Part shown: in pieces, positions 32,441-42,212 of the stretch | Position numbering within the stretch: the first letter of the stretch is position 1 | Layout: the number at the start of each line of letters is the position of its first letter | Origin: Pseudonocardia xinjiangensis | GTDB taxonomy: Bacteria; Actinomycetota; Actinomycetes; Mycobacteriales; Pseudonocardiaceae | Length of the DNA: 46,600 nt | Reading direction: 5' to 3' | NCBI RefSeq assembly: GCF_012911925.1 | Contig: NZ_JAAXKY010000043.1 | Span: forward strand, 1 to 46,600 | The notes under the pieces: generated by a model | What the model was told of the DNA's origin: nothing | The model's database searches: none | What the model saw: the letters and a program-made list of their open reading frames with translations, nothing else | Program-made: the position numbers and the translations under genes

Positions 32441-33583
32441 ATGTCCCGCAGAGTCCGCGCCGGGATCCCCACCGCCGCGCTGGCCGTGGCCGCCCTCGCC
32501 GGCTGCACCAGCACGGCACCGGCCACGAACGCCGGCGCCGCGGGCGGCCCCATCGCCGTCCGGGCCGCCGACGACGCCTGCGAGGTCGGCGCCACCGAGG
32601 CGCCCGCCGGGAAGATCACCTTCACGGTGAACAACACCGGCAGCAAGGTCACCGAGTTCTACCTCCTCGGCACCGGCGACCGGATCATGGGTGAGGTCGA
32701 GAACGTCGGTCCGGGCCTCACGCGCCAGCTCATCGTCGAGGTGCCCGACGGCGGCACGTACACCACCGCGTGCAAGCCGGGGATGGTCGGCGACGGCATC
32801 CGGGGGCCCTTCACCGTCACCGGCACGGCCGCGCGCTCCGTCGACGAGAACACCAAGCTCGCCGAGGCCACCGCCGGCTACCACCGCTACGTCACGTCGC
32901 AGATCGAGGCGCTGGTGCCGAAGACGCAGGAGTTCGTCGACGCCGTGAAGCGGCAGGACGTCGAGGGCGCCAAGGCGCTCTTCCCGGTCTCGCGCACCTA
33001 CTGGGAGCGCATCGAGCCGGTGGCGGAGTCGTTCGGGGACATCGACCCCAAGATCGACGGCCGTGAGGACGACGAACGCGACCCCGGCGTCGCGTTCACC
33101 GGGTACCACCGCCTGGAGAAGGACCTCTGGGTCGACGGCCTGCAGCCCGACTCGGCGGCGATCGCCGACCGGTTGCTGGCGGACATCAAGGACCTGCAGA
33201 ACCGCGTGAGCACCGTCGAGCTCACTCCCGTGCAGTTGGCCAACGGCGCGAAGGAACTGCTCGACGAGGTGGCCACCGGGAAGATCACCGGTGAGGAGGA
33301 CCGCTACTCGCACACCGACCTGTGGGACTTCAAGGCCAACGTCGAGGGCTCGCAGGCCGCGGTCGCCGCGCTGCGTCCGGTGCTCGACGACAAGGACCCG
33401 ACCCTCGGCCCGACGCTCGACGAGCGCTTCGCCGCGGTCGACACGCTGCTGGAGGGCTACCGCGCAGGCGACGGGTACGTGCTCTACACCCGGCTCACCC
33501 CGGACGACACGCGGAAGATGGCCGAGGCCGTCGACGCGCTCGGGGAGCCGGTGAGCCAGGTCGCCGGAGTTGTCACGTCGTGA
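32441..33583 (+). CDS. efeO: EfeO iron-binding lipoprotein (locus 2)
   Basis: A 380-residue lipoprotein with lipobox VAALAGC near residue 22. A cupredoxin-like domain follows, with Cys in DDACEVGATE and TTACKPGMVG and Glu/Met-rich loops. The M75 domain carries the HxxE motif in GYHRLEKDLW and SHTDLWDFKANV. Two adjacent ATGs exist; the second (32441) has better spacing from AGGAG and is chosen. Its stop overlaps the GTG of efeB by three bases. Compared with the locus 1 EfeO, the cupredoxin domain is the most different part, while the imelysin-like domain is well conserved. Confidence 0.9.
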   Translation: MSRRVRAGIPTAALAVAALAGCTSTAPATNAGAAGGPIAVRAADDACEVGATEAPAGKITFTVNNTGSKVTEFYLLGTGDRIMGEVENVGPGLTRQLIVEVPDGGTYTTACKPGMVGDGIRGPFTVTGTAARSVDENTKLAEATAGYHRYVTSQIEALVPKTQEFVDAVKRQDVEGAKALFPVSRTYWERIEPVAESFGDIDPKIDGREDDERDPGVAFTGYHRLEKDLWVDGLQPDSAAIADRLLADIKDLQNRVSTVELTPVQLANGAKELLDEVATGKITGEEDRYSHTDLWDFKANVEGSQAAVAALRPVLDDKDPTLGPTLDERFAAVDTLLEGYRAGDGYVLYTRLTPDDTRKMAEAVDALGEPVSQVAGVVTS

Positions 33584-34842
33584 CACCGATATCCCGACGG
33601 CGGCTGCTGGGCTGGACGGGCGCGGGCGCCGCGCTGGCCGGCGTCGGCGCCGCCACCGGCTTCGCGGTCGGCTCGGCGGGGTCGGCCGCGGACTCCCCGC
33701 CCCGTCCGGGGGTGGTGCCCTTCCGCGGCGCGCACCAGGCCGGGATCGTCACACCTGCCCAGGACCGGCTGCACTTCGTCGCCCTCGACGTCACCACCGG
33801 CGACCGCGAGCGGCTGCGGTCGCTGCTGCAGAAGTGGACCACCGCGGCGGAGCGGATGACGGCGGGCGCCGAGGCGGCGCCGGGCGGTGCGGTCAACCTC
33901 AACCCGCAGGCGCCCCCGGCCGACACCGGTGAGGCGCTCGGGCTGCCCGCGTCGTCCCTGACCCTGACGTTCGGCGTGGGCGCGTCGCTGTTCGAGAAGG
34001 ACGGCGTCGACCGCTTCGGGCTGGCGGGCCGGCGCCCGGCGGGGCTCGCGGAGCTGCCGGCCTTCACCCGCGACCAGATCGACCCCGCGCTGTCGGGTGG
34101 GGACCTGTGCATCCAGGCGTGTGCCGACGACCCGCAGGTGGCGGTACACGCGGTGCGCAACCTCGTCCGGATGGGCTTCGGCACCACCACGGTGCGCTGG
34201 TCGCAGCTGGGGTTCGGCCGCACCTCGTCGACCTCCACGGAGCAGGCCACGGCCCGCAACCTGTTCGGTTTCAAGGACGGCACCAGGAACCTCAAGGCCG
34301 AGGACCCCGCCGACCTCGAACGGCAGCTGTGGGTGCAGCCGGGCGACGGCCCCGCGTGGCTCGACGGCGGTACCTACCTGGTGGCCCGCCGGATCCGCAT
34401 GCACATCGAGATCTGGGACCGCACGTCGCTGGCCGAGCAGGAAGTGATCATCGGCCGGACCAAGGGCGAGGGTGCTCCACTGGGAGCCACCGCGGAGTTC
34501 GACCCCATCGACTTCGCCGCGACCGGCACCGACGGCAAGCCCCGGATCCCGGTGGACGCGCACATCCGCCTCGCGTCGGCGGAGTCGCTGGGCGGGGTGA
34601 AGATCCTGCGGCGGGGCTACAACTTCGTCGACGGCAGCGACGGTCAGGGACACCTCAACGCCGGCCTGTTCTTCCTCGCGTTCATGCGCGACCCGCACAG
34701 CCAGTTCGTACCGATGCAGCGGGCGCTGGCCAAGTCCGACGTGCTGATGGAGTACATCGAGCACACGAGCTCAGCGGTGTTCGCCTGCCCCGCGGGCCTC
34801 GCCGAGGGGGACTACTGGGGCCAGCACCTGCTGGAGGCCTGA
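33580..34842 (+). CDS. efeB: EfeB deferrochelatase / DyP-type peroxidase (locus 2)
   Basis: A 420-residue Tat-exported DyP peroxidase. The signal SRRRLLGWTGAGAALAGVG is at residues 4-22. VPFRGAHQAGIVTPAQDRLHF is the typical start of the mature protein. The catalytic Asp motif GFKDGTRN is near residue 230. GGTYLVARRIRMHIEIWDR and VDAHIRLASAESLGGVKILR, which includes the heme-ligand region, are present. The GTG start overlaps the efeO stop (GTGA). It is the end of locus 2 and converges with the lytic transglycosylase gene 23 bases away. Confidence 0.92.
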   Translation: MTPISRRRLLGWTGAGAALAGVGAATGFAVGSAGSAADSPPRPGVVPFRGAHQAGIVTPAQDRLHFVALDVTTGDRERLRSLLQKWTTAAERMTAGAEAAPGGAVNLNPQAPPADTGEALGLPASSLTLTFGVGASLFEKDGVDRFGLAGRRPAGLAELPAFTRDQIDPALSGGDLCIQACADDPQVAVHAVRNLVRMGFGTTTVRWSQLGFGRTSSTSTEQATARNLFGFKDGTRNLKAEDPADLERQLWVQPGDGPAWLDGGTYLVARRIRMHIEIWDRTSLAEQEVIIGRTKGEGAPLGATAEFDPIDFAATGTDGKPRIPVDAHIRLASAESLGGVKILRRGYNFVDGSDGQGHLNAGLFFLAFMRDPHSQFVPMQRALAKSDVLMEYIEHTSSAVFACPAGLAEGDYWGQHLLEA

Positions 34843-34864
34843 CCGGCGGATGGCGGCGGCCCCG

Positions 34865-35635
34865 TCAGGGGGCGGCCGCTCCGGCGTAGCGGTCCGCCGC
34901 CGCCCACACCAGCCGCGCGTAGGAGACCGACCGGTTGTAGGTCAGCACGCCGTCCCACCAGCCCGCTCCGCTGGCCGTGTCGCGCCCGTCGGCGCACAGG
35001 TAGGCCGCGGCGGCCGCGGCGGCGTCGTCCATCTGGAACGGGTCGCGCACGCCGTCGCCGTTGCCGTCGGCGCCGTAACGGGTCCAGGTGGTGGGCAGGA
35101 ACTGCATCGGCCCCACGGCCCGGTCGTAGATCCGGTCCCCGTCGAGGCGGCCGCCGTCGGTGTCGTGGATCTCCTTGGTGCCCCGCGAGCCGTCCAGCGG
35201 CACGCCGATGATCAACGGCCGGGGCACGCCGTCGGCGCCGAGGGCGGCGCGGCCCAGCTGTCCGTGGTCGGACTCGACGCGGCCGATCGCGGCGAGGGTG
35301 GTCCAGGAGAGCCGGCAGGCCGGCGTGGCGGCCCGCTCCGACAGCTCGGCCGCCCCGTAGGCTCGCAGCGCCCGCGCGGGCACGTGGCTGCGCTCGGCGA
35401 CTCCCGCCGCCCATGCGGTGAGGTCGAGACCCGGCTGCAGGGCCGCCGGCTGCGGGACAGGCGTGTTGCGGGCGACGTCGGCCGGTGTCAGCGAGTTGTC
35501 GGCACGCCGGGCACCGTCGTCCTCCCACCCGACGAGCACGACCCCGGCGATGAGCCCGAACACCGCGAGGACCAGCACCAGCACGGCGACACCGGAACGG
35601 CGACGGGGAGCATTCGGAGCGTTCCGGACAGCCAC
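34865..35635 (-). CDS. Lytic transglycosylase (MltB-like SLT domain), membrane-anchored
   Basis: A 256-residue cell-wall hydrolase. One N-terminal membrane segment (SGVAVLVLVLAVFGLIAGVVL) places the domain outside. The transglycosylase core reads SWTTLAAIGRVESDHGQLG with the catalytic Glu near residue 120, then VGPMQFLPTTWTRYGADG. A calcium-binding-like loop, DGNGDGVRDPF, lies near residue 195, and AAAAYLCADG and NRSVSYARLV complete the fold. The enzyme would cleave glycan strands to make 1,6-anhydromuramyl ends. It is 18 bases downstream of mazG on the same strand. GTG start. Confidence 0.9.
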   Translation of the reverse strand: MAVRNAPNAPRRRSGVAVLVLVLAVFGLIAGVVLVGWEDDGARRADNSLTPADVARNTPVPQPAALQPGLDLTAWAAGVAERSHVPARALRAYGAAELSERAATPACRLSWTTLAAIGRVESDHGQLGRAALGADGVPRPLIIGVPLDGSRGTKEIHDTDGGRLDGDRIYDRAVGPMQFLPTTWTRYGADGNGDGVRDPFQMDDAAAAAAAYLCADGRDTASGAGWWDGVLTYNRSVSYARLVWAAADRYAGAAAP

Positions 35636-35653
35636 CCGATCAGGTTATCGATC

Positions 35654-36646
35654 TCAGGCGGTCGTGGGGTCGCCGTCGGTTCCACGCGACGACCTGCCCG
35701 GCCGGCGCGGCCAGTGGCGTTCCCAGGCGGCCGTGTCGAGCGAGTGCGGGTCGGCACCGGCCGCCGCGGCGCCCCGCTCGGCGGCCCGCACGTCGTCGGC
35801 GAAGCGGCGGGCGGCGCCGCGGAGCTCGGCCTCGGGGTCGATGCCCGCGAGCTTGGCCGCAGCGGCCGCCGCGAACAGCTGCTCGCCCACACCCGGGCCG
35901 GCAGGCAGCAGCTCGGCGGGCAGGCCGGCGCGCGCGGTGCGGCTGGTCAGCTTCGCCGCGAGCGCGACGGCGGGCTGGCCGAGCGGCACGCCGTCGACGC
36001 TGGACTCCCGGCGCTTCTCGGCGCGCTTGAGCTCCTCCCAGCGGTGCTCCTGGCCCTGCGCGGTGTCGATCGTCTCGGTTCCGGCGAAGACGTGCGGATG
36101 CCGTCCGACGAGCTTCGCGACGAGGTCGGCCGCGACGTCGTCGATGTCGAAGGGAGCCGCCTCCCCGGTGAGGCCGGGCTCCGCGGCGATCCGGGCGTGG
36201 AACAGCACCTGCAGCAGGACGTCGCCGAGCTCCTCACGCATCGCGTCCCGGTCACCGTCCTCGATGGCCTCGTAGAGCTCGTAGCACTCCTCGACCAGGT
36301 ACTGCAGCAGCGACGCGTGGGTCTGCTCGGCGTCCCAGGGGCAGCCTCCCGGCGAGCGCAGCCGGTCCATCACGGCGACGGCGTCGAGCAGCGCCGCGCC
36401 CGGCACCTCGGGCGCCCGGATCACGGTGTCGGCCACCGCGAGCATCGGGTGCGCGTCGTGGGTGGTGAGCAGGACCCCGCCGTCCGGGACGTCCTCGCCC
36501 CGGGACGCGCCGGCGGCAGCGGCCACCTCGTCCGAGACCGACGCGTCCGCCACCACGACCGCAGCGGCCCGCAGCGCGGGGAGCGCGGCGGCCGGGACGG
36601 CGTTCGGCGTGCGGGCGGAGAGGACGACGACGGTGCGCGAGGCCAC
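35654..36646 (-). CDS. mazG: MazG nucleoside triphosphate pyrophosphohydrolase
   Basis: A 330-residue housecleaning enzyme that hydrolyses canonical and damaged NTPs or dNTPs to NMP and pyrophosphate. The catalytic domain lies at about residues 90-200: RLRSPGGCPWDAEQTHASLL, then the metal-binding EExxE...ExxD pattern in LVEECYELYEAIEDGD and REELGDVLLQVLFHARIA. The N-terminal 85 residues are a less conserved extension and the C-terminus has a second, partial MazG-like helical part. GTG start; the stop of the SurA-like gene is three bases upstream, so the two are co-transcribed. Its place near mfd and eno is the usual actinobacterial context. Confidence 0.92.
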   Translation of the reverse strand: MASRTVVVLSARTPNAVPAAALPALRAAAVVVADASVSDEVAAAAGASRGEDVPDGGVLLTTHDAHPMLAVADTVIRAPEVPGAALLDAVAVMDRLRSPGGCPWDAEQTHASLLQYLVEECYELYEAIEDGDRDAMREELGDVLLQVLFHARIAAEPGLTGEAAPFDIDDVAADLVAKLVGRHPHVFAGTETIDTAQGQEHRWEELKRAEKRRESSVDGVPLGQPAVALAAKLTSRTARAGLPAELLPAGPGVGEQLFAAAAAAKLAGIDPEAELRGAARRFADDVRAAERGAAAAGADPHSLDTAAWERHWPRRPGRSSRGTDGDPTTA

Positions 36647-36649
36647 CGC

Positions 36650-37582
36650 TCAGCCCGCGGTGGCGGGAGCTGCGGCCGGCGCGGTGGACCCCGGCTGCAG
36701 GACGATGCCCGCCTGCTGGTCCTCGGCGACCACGCGCAGCTGGATCGGGTCCCACACCCCGTAGCGCGGGTTGACCCGGACCCCCACCCGTTCGGCGTCG
36801 GGCTGCAGCAGCCGCTCGCCGATGGCGGTGAGCTGCGACTGGCTCATGTTGCTGACCGTGGCCGGGTCGGACGGGGCGTCGGTGCGCTGGTCGGTCACCC
36901 GGAAGACGATCCAGGTGCTCTCCTGCGGGTTGGGCTGGAACGCGACCACGGACCCCTTGGGCACCCCGAACAGCACGCTGCTCGCCTCGTTCGGGTTCGA
37001 CGCGGCCTGCACGCTGGTGCCCCGTTCGGACATGCGGGGATCGTTGAACAGCGCGTCGGCTGCCGGTCCGCCCGCCGCGAGTGTCTGGGCCTTCGCGGTG
37101 GCGTCGGCGCGGGAGGTGGCTCCCACCAGGTCGACCGTGACGGCGAGGCCACCCACCGAGCGCTGGGCCAGCTGTGCGGCGGTGAGGTCGTCGCGCACCC
37201 GCTGGCGCAGGGTCGTGGCGTCGTAGAGCGACCCGTCGACGACCGCGTCCGTGCCGCCGCTGCCGGCGAGCTCGGCGTCGATCTGGGCGTCGGTCACGAC
37301 GATGCCTTCGGCGGCGGCGCGCCGCTGCAGCAGGTCGTGCAGCACCTCGCGGGTGACGATGCTGCGCGCGAGGTCGGCCGTCGTGCCGCCCTGCGCGGTG
37401 ATCTGGGCGATCTGGTCGGTCTTGGCCAGCGCGGTGTCGAGCTGCGACTGGACCTGCCCGAGCGGCACGGCATCACTGCCGACGATCACCGCCGACCCCG
37501 CCTGATCCGGCCCGCCGCACCCACTGACCACTGCGCCCACGACCGCTACGGCCACTGCGACGCGCCCCACCTGCCTGCGCAC
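36650..37582 (-). CDS. SurA-like N-terminal domain lipoprotein
   Basis: A 310-residue exported protein. A lipoprotein signal ends in lipobox VVSGC. A SurA N-terminal (SurA_N) chaperone-like helical domain follows: VPLGQVQSQLDTALAKTDQI, then DLARSIVTREVLHDLLQRRA. The second half has a folded region but no clear rotamase motif. It probably helps fold or deliver secreted proteins. The frame is open to GTG 37618, but GTG 37582 (AAAGAG upstream) gives a normal 20-residue signal and is preferred. It is coupled to mazG. Confidence 0.78.
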   Translation of the reverse strand: MRRQVGRVAVAVAVVGAVVSGCGGPDQAGSAVIVGSDAVPLGQVQSQLDTALAKTDQIAQITAQGGTTADLARSIVTREVLHDLLQRRAAAEGIVVTDAQIDAELAGSGGTDAVVDGSLYDATTLRQRVRDDLTAAQLAQRSVGGLAVTVDLVGATSRADATAKAQTLAAGGPAADALFNDPRMSERGTSVQAASNPNEASSVLFGVPKGSVVAFQPNPQESTWIVFRVTDQRTDAPSDPATVSNMSQSQLTAIGERLLQPDAERVGVRVNPRYGVWDPIQLRVVAEDQQAGIVLQPGSTAPAAAPATAG

Positions 37583-37671
37583 GGGCCACACTCTTTCACG
37601 GCCTCGACCCCCGGCCACCGGCGCCCGTACCGTCCGGCCCCGTCGGTGACCTCACAACGCGGCGGGACGGG

Positions 37672-38160
37672 TCAGAAGTCGGCCTGGACCACCAGCGTGG
37701 AGCACACCTTGTCGGCGAAGGTCTGCCGCTCCTCGTCCCAGAGCGGCCACAGGTAACCGAGGCCGAGCGGCAGCCCGTCGAGCAGATGGGCGAACTGGCG
37801 CCCGACCGCGCGCCGGAACCCCACCGGCAGCCCGGTGTCCGTCGCCACGAGCCGCACGCCGAGCGCCATCTTGCCGATGCTCTGCCCGGAGGTGCCCTGG
37901 CGGTACCCGCTGTTCCACAGCAGGAAGACGATCGACACGACCGCCGCCAGGACGTAGACGACAGTGATCATCCGCAGGTCGCGGGTGAGCAGCGCGGCGA
38001 TCAGGACGGTGATCAGCAGGCCGGTCGGGATGCCGACGTCGATGAGGAACGCACCCACCCGCTGCCCGTAGGTGGCAAGGGCGGGGGCCCCGGTCTGCAC
38101 GGCGCGACGCGAGAGCATCGGGCCGGAGGACGGCCGGGGCTCCGGGTGGGGAACGGACAC
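37672..38160 (-). CDS. RDD family membrane protein
   Basis: A 162-residue protein with the RDD domain: YGQRVGAFLIDVGIPTGLLI (the second motif position is Asp as expected), a second hydrophobic segment (MITVVYVLAAVVSIVFLLW), then the QGTSGQSIGKMALGVRLVATD motif. The C-terminus reads LWDEERQTFADKVCSTLVV. RDD proteins are small membrane proteins of uncertain function, sometimes ion exchangers. GTG start. It lies downstream of mfd but behind a terminator hairpin, so it is probably expressed from its own promoter. Confidence 0.87.
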   Translation of the reverse strand: MSVPHPEPRPSSGPMLSRRAVQTGAPALATYGQRVGAFLIDVGIPTGLLITVLIAALLTRDLRMITVVYVLAAVVSIVFLLWNSGYRQGTSGQSIGKMALGVRLVATDTGLPVGFRRAVGRQFAHLLDGLPLGLGYLWPLWDEERQTFADKVCSTLVVQADF

Positions 38161-38190
38161 GCGACGCTCCGGATGTCATGCCCTGCCCCG

Positions 38191-38239
38191 GGCCGTTCCC
38201 GGGAGGGCTCCTGTCTGGAACCTCTCCCGGGAGACGGCC
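38191..38239 (-). terminator. Terminator after mfd
   Basis: TCCCGGGAG (38197-38205) and CTCCCGGGA (38224-38232) form a nine-base perfect stem, extended by GGCCG (38191) and CGGCC (38235) across a two-base mismatch. It begins 33 bases past the mfd stop. Confidence 0.65.
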
Positions 38240-38271
38240 GGCGTTACCGCCCGTCCCCCGTTCGGGAAAGG

Positions 38272-41200
38272 TCAGACGGCGGCCGGCACCTTCGCGGGGG
38301 ACAAGAGGTCGCGCAGGAGCTTCGCGCACCACTCCAGCAGCTCGACGTCGCGCAGGGGCGCTCCGCCGATCCGGCCGCTCTCCACGGGCTTCGGCACGAC
38401 GACCGCCCGCGCGGCCGGGCGGTAGACGGCCTTCGGGTGCAACCGCTTGAGCCGCATCTGCGCCGAGTCGGGCAGGTCCACCGGACCGATGCGGATGCCG
38501 TTGCCCGCCACCGCCACCTCCGCGACGCCCAGCGACCGGCAGGTCTGGCGGAACGCCGCGACGGCGAGCAGGTTGCGCACCGCCGCGGGCGGCTCCCCGT
38601 AGCGGTCGGTGAGCTCCTCGACGATCGCGTCGAGCGCCTGGCCGTCGCCGGCCTCGGCGATCTTGCGGTAGACCTCCAGCCGCAGCCGCTCGCCCGTGAC
38701 GTAGTCGTGCGGGACGTGCGCGTCCACCGGGAGGTCCACCCGCACGTCGGCGAGCTGCTCGACGTCCTCGCCCTCGCCCGCGCCCGCCTGCTGCCGGAAC
38801 GCGGCGACGGCCTCGCCGACCAGCCGGATGTAGAGGTCGAACCCGACGCCCGCGATGTGGCCACTCTGCTCGGCGCCCAGGATGTTGCCCGCGCCGCGGA
38901 TCTCCAGGTCCTTCATCGCCACCGCCGTGCCGGCCCCGAGCTCGCTGTGCTGGGCGATCGTCGCGAGGCGGTCGTGCGCGGTCTCGGTGAGCGGGTGCTC
39001 CGGGGGGAAGAGGAAGTACGCGTACCCGCGTTCCCGGCCACGCCCCACGCGCCCGCGCAGCTGGTGGAGCTGGGAGAGCCCGAGGGTGTCGGACCGCTCG
39101 ACGATGAGCGTGTTGGCGTTGGAGATGTCGAGGCCGTTCTCGACGATCGTGGTGCAGACGAGCACATCGAACTCGTTGTGCCAGAACCCGGCGACGGTGC
39201 GCTCCAGCAGGTCCTCGTTCATCTGCCCGTGCGCCACGGCGATGCGCGCCTCCGGCACCAGCTCGCGGATCTTCCGCGCGGCGCGGTCGATCGTGGAGAC
39301 GCGGTTGTGCACGTAGAACACCTGGCCGTCGCGCAGCAGCTCACGCCGGATCGCCGCGCCCACCTGCTTGTCGTCGTAGGCGCCGACGTAGGTGAGCGTG
39401 GGGTGGCGGTCCTCGGGCGGGGTGGTGATCGTGGACATCTCCCGGATGCCGGCGAGGCTCATCTCCAGCGTGCGCGGGATGGGCGTGGCGCTGAGGGTGA
39501 GCACGTCGACGTACGTGCGCAGGGCGGTGATGTGCTCCTTGTGCTCCACGCCGAAGCGCTGCTCCTCGTCGACGATCACGAGGCCGAGGTCCTTCCACCG
39601 GATGCCGGTCTGCAGCAGGCGGTGGGTGCCGACCACGACGTCGACCGTGCCGTCGGCGAGGCCCTCGATCGTCTGCTTCCCCTCGGCGGCGTCGGTGAAC
39701 CGCGAGAGACCGCGCACGGTGACCGGGAAGGCGCGCATCCGGTCGGAGAAGGTCTGCAGGTGCTGGGTGGCCAGCAGCGTGGTGGGCACGAGCACCGCCA
39801 CCTGCTTGCCGTCCTGCACGGCCTTGAACGCCGCCCGGACCGCGATCTCCGTCTTGCCGAAGCCCACGTCGCCGGAGATCACCCGGTCCATCGGGACCGG
39901 GCGCTCCATGTCCTGCTTGACCTCCTCGATCGCCGCGAGCTGGTCGGGGGTCTCGGTGAACGGGAAGGCGTCCTCGAGCTCGCGCTGCCACGGGGTGTCG
40001 CCGGCGAACGCGTGCCCGGGCGAGGACTGCCGCGCGGCGTAGAGCTGCACCAGCTGCGCCGCGATCTGGCGGACGGCCTTGCGGGCGCGTCCCTTCGTCT
40101 TGGCCCAGTCGCCGCCGCCGAGCTTGTTGAGCGTGGGCACCTCGCCGCCGACGTAGCGGCTGATCTCGTCGAGGGAGTCGGTGGGGACGAAGAGGCGGTC
40201 GGCGGGCTGGCCCCGCTTGGACGACGCGTACTCGAGCACGAGGTACTCGCGGGTCGCGCCGCCGACGGTGCGCTCGCGCATCTCGACGAACTTGCCGATG
40301 CCGTGCTGGGAGTGCACGACGTGGTCACCGGGCTTGAGCGTCACGAGGTCGACGGTGACCCGCCGCCTGCTCGGCAGCTTCCGGGTCTCCGCCTGCCCGG
40401 TGCGGTTGCCGGTGAGGTCGGCCTCGCTGAGCACGGCGAGCGAGCTCGCGGTGGCCGTGAAGCCCTCGGTCAGCCGTCCGCAGGTGACCGTGACCAGGCC
40501 GGCCTCGGGCGCCTCTTCCAGCCGGTCGACGAGCGTGGCCGGGACGTCGGCCTCCCGCATCTGTTCCAGTGAGCGCTGCGCGGTGCCCTGGCCGCCGACC
40601 ACGAGGACGGCGGTGCCGCCCGCCGTCACGTGGGCGCGCAGGTCGACCAGCGCGCGGTCGGTGTCGCCCCGGTAGGACTCCACCTCGTGGACGGCGGGCG
40701 CGAGCGCGTCCTCGCGCCCGCTCAGCAGCGGGCTGAGGGTGACCACCGGGCGCCCGGTGGCCGTGGCGTGGTCGAGGACGTCGCCGAGGTCGCGGTAGGC
40801 CGACGCACCGACGTCGATCGGCGCCGAGCCACCCGTACCGGCGGCGAACCAGCTCGCCTCCAGGAACTCCTGCCCCGTGCGGACCAGGTCGGCGCTGCGG
40901 GTGCGGATCCGCTCCGGGTCGGCGAGCAGCACGACCGCGTCCGCCGGCAGCAGGTCGGTGAGCAGCTCCAGCTCGCCCCCGACCAGCGCCGGGACGAGCG
41001 ACTCCATGCCCTCCGTCGGGATGCCCTGCGCCAGGTGCTCCAGCAGCTCACGCAGCTGCGGGTTGTTCTCGTGGGCACGGGCCAGCGCGGCGGCGCGCTC
41101 CCGCACCGGCTCGGTGAGCAGCAGCTCCCGGCAGCCCGGCGCGAGCAGCTCCTCGACGGGCGCGACGGAGCGCTGGTCGGCCACGGCGAAGTAGCGAAGC

Positions 41201-41850
41201 TCGGTCACCTCGTCGCCCCAGAACTCGACGCGGACCGGGTGCTCCGCCGTGGGCGGGAAGATGTCGATGATGCCGCCGCGCACCGCGAACTCGCCGCGGG
41301 TGGTGACCATCTCGACGCGCGTGTAGGCGAGCTCGACGAGCCGGACGAGCAGCGCCTCGAAGTCGGCGGTGTCGCCCACCCGCAGCTGGACGGGGTCGAG
41401 CCGGCCCAGGCCCGGCGCGATGGGCTGGATGAGGCTGCGGGCCGCGGTGACCACCACGCGGGGCGCGGTCTCGCGGCGGGCCAGCCTGCGGAAGATCGAC
41501 AGCCGCCTGCCGACCGTGTCCGGGCGGGGCGAGAGCCGCTCGTGCGGCAGCGTCTCCCACGACGGGAGGACGGCAACGGAACCGGCGTCGAGCAGGTCGG
41601 CCGCGGCGGCGCAGAGGTCCTCGGCCTCCCGGTCGGTGGCGGTGACGGCGAGGACGGTGCGGCCCGCGCCGCCCGCGTCCGCCGCGGTGCCGAAGGCGGC
41701 GGCGAGGACGGGACGCAAGGCTGCGGGGCCCTCGATCCGGAGGGCGGGCACCTCTGCGGTGGTGGTGCGGGCGTCGCGTGCGGCGTCCACCACGGCGCGC
41801 AGATCGGGGTCGGACAGGGCGGAGCGGAGCAGACCGGAGAGCTTGGCCAC
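38272..41850 (-). CDS. mfd: Transcription-repair coupling factor Mfd
   Basis: A 1192-residue SF2 translocase that removes RNA polymerase stalled at DNA lesions and recruits UvrA. The N-terminal UvrB-like module spans about residues 1-350. The RNA-polymerase-interacting region is [20 protein letters not shown] near residue 510. The motor has Walker [20 protein letters not shown] near 661, DEEQRF near 762, [14 protein letters not shown], and [15 protein letters not shown] near 933. A TRCF C-terminal domain ends the protein. Length is standard. It starts the mfd-RDD-surA-mazG stretch. Confidence 0.96.
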   Translation of the reverse strand: MAKLSGLLRSALSDPDLRAVVDAARDARTTTAEVPALRIEGPAALRPVLAAAFGTAADAGGAGRTVLAVTATDREAEDLCAAAADLLDAGSVAVLPSWETLPHERLSPRPDTVGRRLSIFRRLARRETAPRVVVTAARSLIQPIAPGLGRLDPVQLRVGDTADFEALLVRLVELAYTRVEMVTTRGEFAVRGGIIDIFPPTAEHPVRVEFWGDEVTELRYFAVADQRSVAPVEELLAPGCRELLLTEPVRERAAALARAHENNPQLRELLEHLAQGIPTEGMESLVPALVGGELELLTDLLPADAVVLLADPERIRTRSADLVRTGQEFLEASWFAAGTGGSAPIDVGASAYRDLGDVLDHATATGRPVVTLSPLLSGREDALAPAVHEVESYRGDTDRALVDLRAHVTAGGTAVLVVGGQGTAQRSLEQMREADVPATLVDRLEEAPEAGLVTVTCGRLTEGFTATASSLAVLSEADLTGNRTGQAETRKLPSRRRVTVDLVTLKPGDHVVHSQHGIGKFVEMRERTVGGATREYLVLEYASSKRGQPADRLFVPTDSLDEISRYVGGEVPTLNKLGGGDWAKTKGRARKAVRQIAAQLVQLYAARQSSPGHAFAGDTPWQRELEDAFPFTETPDQLAAIEEVKQDMERPVPMDRVISGDVGFGKTEIAVRAAFKAVQDGKQVAVLVPTTLLATQHLQTFSDRMRAFPVTVRGLSRFTDAAEGKQTIEGLADGTVDVVVGTHRLLQTGIRWKDLGLVIVDEEQRFGVEHKEHITALRTYVDVLTLSATPIPRTLEMSLAGIREMSTITTPPEDRHPTLTYVGAYDDKQVGAAIRRELLRDGQVFYVHNRVSTIDRAARKIRELVPEARIAVAHGQMNEDLLERTVAGFWHNEFDVLVCTTIVENGLDISNANTLIVERSDTLGLSQLHQLRGRVGRGRERGYAYFLFPPEHPLTETAHDRLATIAQHSELGAGTAVAMKDLEIRGAGNILGAEQSGHIAGVGFDLYIRLVGEAVAAFRQQAGAGEGEDVEQLADVRVDLPVDAHVPHDYVTGERLRLEVYRKIAEAGDGQALDAIVEELTDRYGEPPAAVRNLLAVAAFRQTCRSLGVAEVAVAGNGIRIGPVDLPDSAQMRLKRLHPKAVYRPAARAVVVPKPVESGRIGGAPLRDVELLEWCAKLLRDLLSPAKVPAAV

Positions 41851-42060
41851 GGTTCGGGATACCCCTCGCGGAGGTGGAGGTGGGCAACGCAGACAGACCC
41901 CTACCCGGGACGATCGCCCCCGGCGGGGCCTACGCCCTCAGCCTACGCCCGCCCCCACGAGCCCCGGCCGGAGATCGGATTCACAAGCGGGTAACGGTGG
42001 CGGCGCGTGTCGGCAACACGGCGTGCCTCTACTGGTCGGGACTCACACGCGTGAGGCGCG

Positions 42061-42161
42061 TCTAGGGTTCCGCCCCCGGTCACGGGGGGTCTGGTCCGAG
42101 AGACGCAGGCGGTCGCGGCAGGTGCGGCCGCCCCCACGGCGGGACAAAAGCCCGGGAGACA
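42061..42161 (+). ncRNA. Guanidine-I riboswitch (ykkC-yxkD class, subtype 1)
   Basis: The conserved ykkC pattern is complete: CTAGGGTTCCG (42062-42072), GGTCTGGTCCGAGAG (42088-42102), and ACGGCGGGACAAAAGCCCGG continuing GAGAC (42136-42160). The first two elements form the P1a/P1b junction and the GGGAC...AAAAGCCC element the P3 pseudoknot-like receptor. Subtype 1 binds guanidinium and switches expression on. A hairpin AGCTGG-TGGCA-CCGGCT (42161-42177) and a C-rich segment (42191-42199) before the GAGGAG RBS probably form the expression platform, more likely translational than by termination. The downstream guanidine hydrolase supports the guanidine subtype over the ppGpp or PRPP subtypes. Confidence 0.9.
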
Positions 42162-42212
42162 GCTGGTGGCACCGGCTGCTCGCGGTCGGTTCCCCCCACC
42201 GTGAGGAGCGTC

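Noticed and set aside
42061..42161. ppGpp or PRPP subtype of ykkC RNA
   Set aside because: The ykkC core is shared by subtypes, but the downstream genes are for guanidine use, not amino acid or purine synthesis. The subtype call still needs a covariance model.
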